Assembly (NCBI GenBank): GCA_022709755.1
Contig: JAKLIF010000008.1
Location: forward strand, 82,014-146,013
DNA: 64,000 nt
Direction of reading: 5' to 3'
DNA from: Elusimicrobiota bacterium
GTDB taxonomy: Bacteria; Elusimicrobiota; Elusimicrobia; FEN-1173; JAKLIF01
The notes beneath the pieces were generated by a model that saw only the letters and a program-made list of their open reading frames with translations, was not told the origin of the DNA and did no database searches. Shown here in pieces: positions 52,819-60,183 of the stretch (position 1 is the stretch's first letter; every line of letters starts with the position of its first letter). Position numbers and translations under genes: made by a program.

Positions 52819-53865
52819 TTATTTGCTGATGTAGACTTTGATGGTTTCGGAGAGGGATGAAAAGAGGATCTGCAGGGCGTAGCTGAGGAGCGCGATGACG
52901 ACGATGACGATGATCGTGACCAGTTGTTCCATGCCGGCGTAGTTGGGGATGAAGACGAAGAGAGAGACGAACCCGGCGATGAACCCGGTGGCGGCCGAGA
53001 GCCGGCTGAGGAACCGGAGCATGGCGCTGACCTGTTGGAGCGTGCTGAACGGGGAGAGGTTCAGTTTCTCAGGCGGGGCCGATTCCTGAAGGACGCTCCC
53101 GCAGGAAGTGCAATACCAAGAGGCGAGCTCGTTTTTGGCGTGGCACCGGTCGCAGGTCTTGTGGTTCTGTTTGTCGATGGTGCGCCGCTGGAAGATGAAG
53201 AACCGTTCGGCCGCCGCAATGGCGGACCAGAGCGCGATGCCGATGATGCCGCCGAGAAGGGCTTCGGTGAACCGTTGGAAAAGCCACGTGCCCGTCGGGA
53301 TCTCCTGCACCAGATAGGCGTGGAACGATGACCCGATGTATGCACCGATGCCGCCGCCGAAGAAACCGCTGACCGCCCCGCAAAGGATCTTCTCCCGTTT
53401 CTGTTCCCACCAAGCGCTGACCGTCCCGATAAAGGCGCCCGCGATAGCCCAGTAGAGGAATATCAGCCAAAGGATGTATTGGGGATCCACCAGGTTCCGG
53501 AACACCTGGAAGACCATCCCGCCGAGGAGACCGCCCAAGCCGCCGACGATGGCCCCCCGGATGGTCTTGGGGGTGGATTCTTCCACCATGCCGTCCACCG
53601 CGCCCAGGAAAGCCCCGCCCATGAAACCCGTCAGCCCGAAGATGAGGAAATGGGAACCCGTTTGGGAGAGGATCCGGGAGACGACCGGGATGAAGAACCA
53701 GGCGATGAAACCCGACGTGGAACCCGCGCAGGCCCGTCGGAGGATCCAGTAGAGGTGTTCCTTCCACCGGGCGACCGCCAGGGAGAGCGGGGTGAAACTC
53801 ATGCGGCACCGGCCGCAGTAGTTCACCGGGGTGATGTTGTCGTAATGGCAGGACGGACATTTCAT
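52819..53865 (-). CDS. Double zinc-ribbon multipass membrane protein
   Basis: 348 residues from the ATG at 53865 (MKCPSCHYDN); the track-length frame to 54513 is an overlap with msrA. The first zinc ribbon is CPSC ... CGRC at residues 3-20. Then come glycine-rich hydrophobic helices (FIAWFFIPVVSRILSQTGSH, IVGGLGGLLGGMVFQVF and others), a second ribbon CDRC ... CTSCG at about 235-260, and two final helices (ATGFIAGFVSLFVFIPNYAG, LVTIIVIVVIALLSYALQIL). No family recognised; the zinc-ribbon plus membrane design resembles proteins that sense or bind partners at the membrane. It is divergent from msrA. Confidence 0.65.
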   Translation of the reverse strand: MKCPSCHYDNITPVNYCGRCRMSFTPLSLAVARWKEHLYWILRRACAGSTSGFIAWFFIPVVSRILSQTGSHFLIFGLTGFMGGAFLGAVDGMVEESTPKTIRGAIVGGLGGLLGGMVFQVFRNLVDPQYILWLIFLYWAIAGAFIGTVSAWWEQKREKILCGAVSGFFGGGIGAYIGSSFHAYLVQEIPTGTWLFQRFTEALLGGIIGIALWSAIAAAERFFIFQRRTIDKQNHKTCDRCHAKNELASWYCTSCGSVLQESAPPEKLNLSPFSTLQQVSAMLRFLSRLSAATGFIAGFVSLFVFIPNYAGMEQLVTIIVIVVIALLSYALQILFSSLSETIKVYISK

Positions 53866-53955
53866 GGCAGAGGGATTTTTACCATATACGGGCCGTCTCT
53901 TCAACCGGAGCGGGGGCCATAGCGTGCGGGCCGCGCAATATGGAAGAATATCCGT

Positions 53956-54561
53956 ATGGGGAAACGGGCGATGTGGTCGGTCTTCATGAGTTTCATGTTG
54001 GTGGGCGGTTCCGCCCTGACGATGGCTTTCGAGGGGGATGATATGGGCACGAAAGAACGGGATGTGAAAGGAGCCAAGGCCGGGATCTCCGCCAAGGCCA
54101 CGTTCGCCGCCGGCTGTTTTTGGGGCGTTCAGCAGGTGTTCGACCAGGTGAAGGGCGTGGTCTCCACCCGCGCCGGATATGCGGGCGGGACCGTCGTGGC
54201 CCCCACGTACGAGCAGGTCTGTTCCGGAACCACCGGCCATGCCGAATCGGTGGAGGTCGTCTTCGATCCCGGGGTCGTCTCCTACCGGCAATTGTTGGAT
54301 CTGTTCTGGAAGATACACGATCCGACCACGCTCGACCGGCAGGGACCCGACGTCGGACATCAATACCGGTCGGCGATCTTCACTCACGGCGAGGAGCAAA
54401 GACGGGAGGCCCTGGACTCGCTGGCCAGACTGGAGCGGGAGAAGCGGTTCCCATCCAGGATCGTGACGGTGGTGGTGCCGGCGACGACGTTCTATCCCGC
54501 CGAGGATTACCACCAGAAATACAACGAGAAGAACGGGGTGTCATGCCACATCGTTCCGTAG
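53956..54561 (+). CDS. msrA: Exported peptide-methionine (S)-S-oxide reductase
   Basis: 201 residues. An N-terminal signal-like stretch (MWSVFMSFMLVGGSALTMAF) precedes the MsrA domain. The catalytic ATFAAGCFWGVQQVF is at about 50-65, followed by RAGYAGGTVVAPTYEQVCSG and DRQGPDVGHQYRSAIF. The reducing Cys near the end is in SCHIVP. It repairs oxidised methionine, here probably in the envelope. The end overlaps the following FAD gene by 19 bases. Confidence 0.9.
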   Translation: MGKRAMWSVFMSFMLVGGSALTMAFEGDDMGTKERDVKGAKAGISAKATFAAGCFWGVQQVFDQVKGVVSTRAGYAGGTVVAPTYEQVCSGTTGHAESVEVVFDPGVVSYRQLLDLFWKIHDPTTLDRQGPDVGHQYRSAIFTHGEEQRREALDSLARLEREKRFPSRIVTVVVPATTFYPAEDYHQKYNEKNGVSCHIVP

Positions 54562-55778
54562 AGGTCGTGGTGGTCGGAGGTGGCGCGGCCGGATTTTTCG
54601 GCGCGATCACTTGCGCGGAACGATATCCCCATTGCCGGGTGACGATCCTGGAGAAGACCGGGCGGGTTCTCTCGAAGGTGCGCGTGTCGGGCGGCGGACG
54701 ATGCAACCTCACTCACGATTGTCTCGAACCGCGCCGGCTGGTGCAATTTTATCCGCGGGGAGGCAAAGCACTTTTGGGGCCTTTCCATCGGTTCGGTCCG
54801 ACGGAGACCATGGATTGGTTCGAACGGCGGGGCGTGCCCCTGGTCACGCTGCCCGACGGGTGCGTCTTCCCGAAGAGCGACAGGTCTCAGACGGTGATCG
54901 ATTGTCTGACCGGCGCGGCGCGGGCCGCCGGCGTGGCCGTGCAGACCGGGGTGCCGATCCATTCCATCACGGCCGAGCCGTCCTCTCGTTTTGCCATCGA
55001 CTCGGATGACGGAGAGCGGATCCTTTGCGACCGGCTGCTCCTGGCCACGGGCAGTTCTCCCCAGGGGTATGAGTGGGCCCGGTCGTTGGGACATGCCGTC
55101 GAGCCGCCGGTCCCGTCCCTGTTCACGTTCACCGTGGCCGGGGAGGGGCTGAAAGGACTGTCCGGTATCACCGTCGATAAAGTCACCCTGTCCTTGCCCG
55201 GGACGGATCTGCGCCAGACGGGGACCCTCCTCATCACCCATGGGGGCCTGAGCGGTCCGGCGGTGCTCCTTCTTTCTTCGTGGGGGGCCCGGACGCTGCA
55301 CGACCGCGGTTATCGGTCGCCGCTGGAGATCGATTGGCTGGGGTGGGGAGCCGCCCAGACCGAGGAATCCCTCCGCGGTCACAAATCGGCCCATCCAAGG
55401 ACGAACGTCGTCTCCCATCCGCTGTTCGGTCTGCCTCGCCGTCTTTGGGAGCGTCTGGCCGCCGAAGCGGGGGTGAAGGGTGATCTGCGTTGGGCGGATA
55501 TCTCCAATCAACAGATCAAGCGGTTCACGGAAAAACTGTCATCGGACCGGCAGGAGATCTCCGGCAAGAGCGAGTTCAAGGAAGAGTTCGTCACGTGCGG
55601 CGGCGTGCGGCTGGATGAAATCGATTTCAAGACCCTGCGGAGCAAGGTTCACCCGGCCCTGTTCTTCGCCGGGGAGATACTGGACGTCGACGGCGTCACC
55701 GGGGGATTCAACCTGCAGAACGCCTGGACGACGGGATTTCTGGCGGGGGAAGGGATGGGGGAAAGTCGGGCTGGATGA
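54543..55778 (+). CDS. YhiN/HI0933-family FAD-dependent oxidoreductase
   Basis: 411 residues from the ATG at 54543, after GGGGTG; the longer frame from 54120 overlaps msrA. FAD-binding EVVVVGGGAAGFFGAITCAE starts at residue 6, the family signature VRVSGGGRCNLTHDCLEP at about 45, and the end is FFAGEILDVDGVTGGFNLQN. Proteins of this family are flavoproteins of unclear substrate. The start lies inside the msrA end, so the two are probably co-expressed. Confidence 0.85.
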   Translation: MPHRSVEVVVVGGGAAGFFGAITCAERYPHCRVTILEKTGRVLSKVRVSGGGRCNLTHDCLEPRRLVQFYPRGGKALLGPFHRFGPTETMDWFERRGVPLVTLPDGCVFPKSDRSQTVIDCLTGAARAAGVAVQTGVPIHSITAEPSSRFAIDSDDGERILCDRLLLATGSSPQGYEWARSLGHAVEPPVPSLFTFTVAGEGLKGLSGITVDKVTLSLPGTDLRQTGTLLITHGGLSGPAVLLLSSWGARTLHDRGYRSPLEIDWLGWGAAQTEESLRGHKSAHPRTNVVSHPLFGLPRRLWERLAAEAGVKGDLRWADISNQQIKRFTEKLSSDRQEISGKSEFKEEFVTCGGVRLDEIDFKTLRSKVHPALFFAGEILDVDGVTGGFNLQNAWTTGFLAGEGMGESRAG

Positions 55779-55820
55779 TGGAGGGAACGCCCGTTCCTTC
55801 CGTCGGGGAGCGGAGGGCTA

Positions 55821-55848
55821 TTGACACGCTCTTCGTCAAGGTTATAAT
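55821..55848 (+). promoter_or_regulatory. Sigma-70 promoter with a terminator leader
   Basis: TTGACA at 55821-55826, a 16-base spacer and TATAAT at 55843-55848. The transcript would start near 55856. Confidence 0.75.
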
Positions 55849-55879
55849 CGAATCATCATCATCGACGACTCCAGAGAGG

Positions 55880-55914
55880 ACGTGGGTTCTGTGATTCATG
55901 ACCCGCGTTTTTTT
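55880..55914 (+). terminator. Hairpin terminator in the leader
   Basis: ACGTGGGT pairs with ACCCGCGT (one G-T pair), followed by seven T. It lies about 25-60 bases after the predicted start site and 49 bases before the next gene, so it could attenuate that gene or end a ~58-base RNA. It might also stop read-through from upstream. Confidence 0.6.
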
Positions 55915-55962
55915 ATGCCGAAACGTCCGGCGGGATCGATTGGCGCGAGGAGGGATTGACCG

Positions 55963-56361
55963 ATGTCTTATAAAGTCTATTTCAAGGATTGCCAGACGTA
56001 TCTGAGGGCCGATGTGGCGGGAGAGTGGTCTCCCGGGAATGAAGCCGAGGACGCGAAAAAGATCTGGACGAAGACCTCCGATGAGTGTCGCGCCAAAGGG
56101 TATAACAAGTTGCTGTCGGTCTGGAAGGTGCCCGGAAAACTGCCGACGCTGGCCGCCTATGACATCGGCACGAGCGCCGATACATTGAATTGGGAGAAAC
56201 GGTGCAAAGTGGCCGTGGTCCAACTTTACCGGGAGCGGTATGTGGACAGTCTTTTCGCGGAGACCGTCGCGCTGAACCGCGGGATACAGGTCAAGGTCTT
56301 CGATAATGAACCCCAGGCGTTGGAGTGGCTGTTGCAGGAGGAGAAGAATCCGCTGGCCTGA
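55963..56361 (+). CDS. SpoIIAA-like/STAS-type protein
   Basis: 132 residues after a strong AGGAGGG. The end, NRGIQVKVFDNEPQALEWLL, and the middle KVAVVQLYRERYVDS match the SpoIIAA-like (CRAL-TRIO/STAS) pattern, where the last helix has A-x-x-W-L. The N-terminal half, YKVYFKDCQTYLRADVAG, has the opening beta strands. Binding function unknown. Preceded by the promoter and hairpin leader. Confidence 0.6.
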   Translation: MSYKVYFKDCQTYLRADVAGEWSPGNEAEDAKKIWTKTSDECRAKGYNKLLSVWKVPGKLPTLAAYDIGTSADTLNWEKRCKVAVVQLYRERYVDSLFAETVALNRGIQVKVFDNEPQALEWLLQEEKNPLA

Positions 56362-56412
56362 AGCCGCCTCCCCTGTTTCAACGCCGCGCGTCGGGGGGCG
56401 AACGTATTCCGT

Positions 56413-56441
56413 TTGACAGCCGTATCCGTCGTTGGTACAAT
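56413..56441 (+). promoter_or_regulatory. Promoter of the rho-like gene
   Basis: TTGACA (56413-56418), a 17-base spacer and TACAAT (56436-56441). It overlaps an in-frame TTG at 56432, which rules that codon out as the translation start. Confidence 0.75.
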
Positions 56442-56458
56442 CACCGAAGCAATTCCTT

Positions 56459-57448
56459 ATGTCCCCATTCAATCCCGTTCGCAATCAATCCGACAGGTCC
56501 CGGTCTTCCTTTGGTAGGATTCCCGGTCATGGGGGCGCGCGCCCGTCGGGCGGATCGTCCTCGATGGACGAGTCCGCGCGCCGGTTCTACGACGGGGCCG
56601 CGGTGGACCCGTCTCCCCGGATACGGATGGAGGCCGGGAGTTCCGAGCTGACCATGCGCGTGATGGATCTGGTGAGCCCCATCGGCATGGGACAGCGGGG
56701 ATATATCGTGGCGCCGCCCGGATCGGGCAAGACGACGTTTCTCAGGCATATCTGCCAGGCGGTGGTGAAGGGACATCCGGAGATCAAGCTGTATTGCCTG
56801 CTGATCAACGAGCGTCCGGAAGAGGTGACGGATTTCAAGCGGAGCGTGTCGGCCGAGGTGCGGGCCTCTTCTTCCGACGAGACCTATGAACATCACGCCC
56901 AGATGGCGGACGAACTGATGAAACAGGCCATCGGGGAGGCGGGCGACGGACGGAACGTGATGGTGGTGATCGATTCCCTGACGCGCTTGGCGCGGGTCCA
57001 TAATTCACAGCGGTCGTCGACCGGACGGACGCTCTCCGGCGGTTTGGACGCCGGGGCGCTGGAAGTGCCGAGGAGGATCTTCGGCGCGGCCCGCAAGATC
57101 GAGAACGGCGGCTCGTTGACGATCTTGGCGACCGTGCTGGTGGAGACCGGCAGCCGGATGGACGACGTGATCTTCGAGGAGTTCAAGGGCACCGGCAACA
57201 TGGAGATATTCCTGTCGCGCGAGATATCCCAGCAGAGGATCTTTCCCGCCATCGACATCCCCAAGAGCGGCACCCGCAAAGAGGAACTGCTGTTGGAACC
57301 CGCCGAACTGGAAGCCGTATGGAAACTGCGGCGGGCCCTGACTGAGATGAAACCCATCGACGCCGCGCGGGCGCTCGTGGACCGGTTGAAGACCTATCCG
57401 ACCAACAAGGCTTTCCTTTCCACCCTCATGACCCCCTCGGCTCAGTAG
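56459..57448 (+). CDS. Rho-like ATPase without the RNA-binding domain
   Basis: 329 residues from the ATG at 56459, the first start after the promoter; a shorter form from 56563 is possible. The Rho ATPase core is complete: Walker A VAPPGSGKTTFLRHI at about 85, the conserved LLINERPEEVTDFKRSV, Walker B VMVVIDSLTRLARVHNSQ and ISQQRIFPAIDIPKSGTRKE. E. coli Rho is 419 residues; its N-terminal helix bundle and cold-shock fold are replaced by a ~35-residue Ser/Gly/Arg-rich, probably disordered leader. It may be the sole Rho of a lineage with reduced RNA binding, or a paralogue. The methyltransferase gene follows after one base. Confidence 0.88.
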   Translation: MSPFNPVRNQSDRSRSSFGRIPGHGGARPSGGSSSMDESARRFYDGAAVDPSPRIRMEAGSSELTMRVMDLVSPIGMGQRGYIVAPPGSGKTTFLRHICQAVVKGHPEIKLYCLLINERPEEVTDFKRSVSAEVRASSSDETYEHHAQMADELMKQAIGEAGDGRNVMVVIDSLTRLARVHNSQRSSTGRTLSGGLDAGALEVPRRIFGAARKIENGGSLTILATVLVETGSRMDDVIFEEFKGTGNMEIFLSREISQQRIFPAIDIPKSGTRKEELLLEPAELEAVWKLRRALTEMKPIDAARALVDRLKTYPTNKAFLSTLMTPSAQ

Positions 57449-57449
57449 G

Positions 57450-58154
57450 ATGTCTTCCTCCCGGGCCGTCCACGAATACTTCGACAAGTCACGCTCTTCC
57501 GTCTACGATGAGAAGATCCGGATCAGCATTCCCGGTTACGAGGCACTTCATCAGATGACCGCGCAACTCTTCCGGACCGTCCTGCCGTCGGACGCCCGGG
57601 TGTTGCTGGCGGGGGTGGGGACCGGCGCGGAACTGTGCGCGTTGGGGCGGACCGCTCCGGGATGGTCGTTCATCGCGCTCGATGTGACCAAGGACATGCT
57701 GGACCGGTGCCGGCGGAACGCCGAGGAGTTGGGCCTGACGGACCGGGTGGAGTTCGTGTGGGGAGCCGTCGACACGGCGCCCCGCGGTCCCTATCAGGGG
57801 GCGGCGTCCATCCTGGTGTCCCACTTTTTGAAGACGGTCGACGAGAAAAGACGTTTCTTCCGGGAGATCGCCGACCGCTTGGCGCCCGGAGGGGCGCTCA
57901 TCACCGCCGAACTCGTGAGCGGGGGGAACGTCGCCACCGACGATTTGGTCATGGAGGCGTGGAAGAACACCAACCTCTCCGGCGGGATCTCTCCGGCGGA
58001 GGTGAAGGACAATTTTGAAAAAAGGAAACAGTTCGTGGCGGAGCCGTCGGAAGAGGAGTTGGTCGGCCTCTTGCGAGAGAGCGGTTTTAAGGACGTCCGC
58101 CGTTTTTATCAGGCGTTCAATTTCGTCGGCCATCTCTGTTTGAAGTCCCGCTGA
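57450..58154 (+). CDS. SAM-dependent methyltransferase
   Basis: 234 residues. Motif I VLLAGVGTGAELCALG at about 48, then FIALDVTKDMLDRCRRNAEE with the acidic ribose contact, and the PGGALITAELV region. Class I fold; the substrate is unknown, perhaps a small molecule. It starts one base after the Rho-like stop. Confidence 0.85.
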   Translation: MSSSRAVHEYFDKSRSSVYDEKIRISIPGYEALHQMTAQLFRTVLPSDARVLLAGVGTGAELCALGRTAPGWSFIALDVTKDMLDRCRRNAEELGLTDRVEFVWGAVDTAPRGPYQGAASILVSHFLKTVDEKRRFFREIADRLAPGGALITAELVSGGNVATDDLVMEAWKNTNLSGGISPAEVKDNFEKRKQFVAEPSEEELVGLLRESGFKDVRRFYQAFNFVGHLCLKSR

Positions 58155-58188
58155 CCCGATCCGCGGAAAACCCTCCTCCCGGAGTCCC

Positions 58189-58692
58189 ATGATCCCGATC
58201 CTGTTCGTGCCCGTCGTCGATGGAAAAGACATCGCCGCCGTCGAGGCGTTGGCCCGACGGATATGGAGGGAACATTACATCCCCTTGATCGGCGAGGCGC
58301 AGGTGGAATACATGCTGACCCGGTTCCAGTCCGAGGACGCCATCGCCGCGCAGATCGCCGCGGGGTATTCCTACTATCTGATGGAAGAGGAAGGGGGCCG
58401 GGCGATCGGATACCTGTCGTTCGTCCTCGAGGGGGACCGGCTGTTCCTGAGCAAGTTTTATGTGGACCGGGAACACCGGGGACGGGGCTTCGGCCGGCGC
58501 GCGCTCCAGTTCGTCGAAACGTGCGCGAGGAAGAAGGGGGTCTCCAAGATCACGTTGACCGTCAATAAGAATAACGCCGGCTCGATCCGGGTTTATGCGA
58601 AGTTGGGGTTTGTGGTCTCCGGCCCCGTCGTCCGGGACATCGGGTCCGGTTTTGTGATGGACGATCAGGGGATGGAGAAGGTCTTGGTCTGA
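58189..58692 (+). CDS. GNAT-family N-acetyltransferase
   Basis: 167 residues, one GNAT domain. The acetyl-CoA site is FYVDREHRGRGFGRRALQF; the later KITLTVNKNNAGSIRVYAKL and GFVV complete the fold. The acetyl acceptor is unknown. It sits 34 bases after the methyltransferase in the same direction. Confidence 0.88.
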   Translation: MIPILFVPVVDGKDIAAVEALARRIWREHYIPLIGEAQVEYMLTRFQSEDAIAAQIAAGYSYYLMEEEGGRAIGYLSFVLEGDRLFLSKFYVDREHRGRGFGRRALQFVETCARKKGVSKITLTVNKNNAGSIRVYAKLGFVVSGPVVRDIGSGFVMDDQGMEKVLV

Positions 58693-58749
58693 GGCGCCTG
58701 CCGGTGTTCGGCATTTCCTGCCGGATGCGGACTGTCGATATCGAAAAAA

Positions 58750-60069
58750 ATGATCACACACGCGGAATCCCATCGATTCAAAGAGAGGCCGCTCGTCATC
58801 GGGTTCGGTCTGGCCGGTATTTTCGCCAGTCTGGAACTGGTGGACCGGGGGGAGAAACCCGTCGTCTTCGAGCGCGGAAGGCGGCTCGAAGAGCGCGCCG
58901 TGGACGTTCAGCGGTTCATCGACGACCGGGTGCTGGACCCCGAATCGAACATCCAGTTCGGCGAAGGCGGCGCGGGGGCCTATTCGGACGGAAAACTCTT
59001 TTCACGGGCGCACAACTCGAACTGTGTGGCCAAGGCGCTGGCCACGTTCATCCGGTTCGGCGCGCCGGACGATATCGGCGTGGTCCGCAAACCGCATCTG
59101 GGGACGGACGTTCTGTGCGTCATCGCACGGAACATGCGGGAACATATCCTCGCCCGAGGGGGGGAGATCCATTACGGGTCGAAGATGACCGACATCCTCA
59201 CGTCCGGCCGGGACGCCGTCGGCGTGGTCATCAACGACGAGAAGGAATTCCGTTCGTCGCGGATCGTCCTCGCCATCGGCCATTCCGCGCGGGACACGTT
59301 CCGGATGATGCGCCGGAAGGGGGTCGCCTTGGAACAGAAGGCGATCTCCGTCGGCGTGAGGGTGGAGCATCCGGCGGAACTCATCAACCGGATGAGGGGA
59401 GGGGAGTCGTGCGGAGGCCGGACCGCCCAGTATTCCCTGACGTATACCGACCGGAAGAGCCGCCGGGGAGTGTATACGTTCTGCATGTGCCCGGGGGGCG
59501 AGGTCATCAACGCGTCGTCGGAACCGGGGATGTTGGTGGTCAACGGCATGAGTTATTCGCGGAGGGATTCGGCGTTCTCCAACGCGGCGATCGTGGTGAC
59601 CTGTCAGACGGGCGATTACGGGGCGTCCGATCCGCTGGCGGGCATCGAGTTCCAGGAGAAGATCGAGCGGGCCGCGTTCGCGGCGGGCGGGGGGCGATGG
59701 ATGGCTCCGGCGCAGAACATGATGGATTTTCTGGATGACCGGCTTTCTGTGAGGTTGAACGAAAATTCGTTCAAGATGGGGACCACCCCGGCCCGGATGG
59801 GCGACCTGTTCCCGACGTTCGTCGGGGATTCTCTGGGCGACGCGTTCCGTCATTGGCGGACGGATTACCCGACGTTCGTGTCGGACCGGGCGCTGTTGCT
59901 GGGCGCGGAGACGAGGACGTCTTGTCCCGTGAGGATCCGTCGCGGCGTGGATTACGAGTCGGTCAACATGAAGAACCTGTACCCCATCGGAGAGGGATCG
60001 GGCTATACGGGCGGGATCACCAGCTCGGCCGCGGACGCCATCCGGGCCGTGGAATCGATGGGGATGTAG
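58750..60069 (+). CDS. FAD-dependent oxidoreductase (COG2509-like)
   Basis: 439 residues. FAD-binding LVIGFGLAGIFASLELVDRG, then the family pattern SNIQFGEGGAGAYSDGKLFS, and the final YPIGEGSGYTGGITSSAADA. Members are uncharacterised FAD dehydrogenases. GC-rich; ends 114 bases before the rnr gene. Confidence 0.85.
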   Translation: MITHAESHRFKERPLVIGFGLAGIFASLELVDRGEKPVVFERGRRLEERAVDVQRFIDDRVLDPESNIQFGEGGAGAYSDGKLFSRAHNSNCVAKALATFIRFGAPDDIGVVRKPHLGTDVLCVIARNMREHILARGGEIHYGSKMTDILTSGRDAVGVVINDEKEFRSSRIVLAIGHSARDTFRMMRRKGVALEQKAISVGVRVEHPAELINRMRGGESCGGRTAQYSLTYTDRKSRRGVYTFCMCPGGEVINASSEPGMLVVNGMSYSRRDSAFSNAAIVVTCQTGDYGASDPLAGIEFQEKIERAAFAAGGGRWMAPAQNMMDFLDDRLSVRLNENSFKMGTTPARMGDLFPTFVGDSLGDAFRHWRTDYPTFVSDRALLLGAETRTSCPVRIRRGVDYESVNMKNLYPIGEGSGYTGGITSSAADAIRAVESMGM

Positions 60070-60183
60070 GACGTCTCCCGTCCGGTCAAACTCTTTGGCG
60101 ATCCGCGCTCTAAAAATCGTAGAATGTCGCATGCGTATGATGGATGAAAACAGACTTGGAGCCGGATCTTCAATGAGACGCGT

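Noticed and set aside
58704..60132. 344-residue plus frame and 376-residue minus frame
   Set aside because: Both overlap the FAD dehydrogenase gene, which has the real motifs; these frames are Arg/Gly/His-rich shadows.
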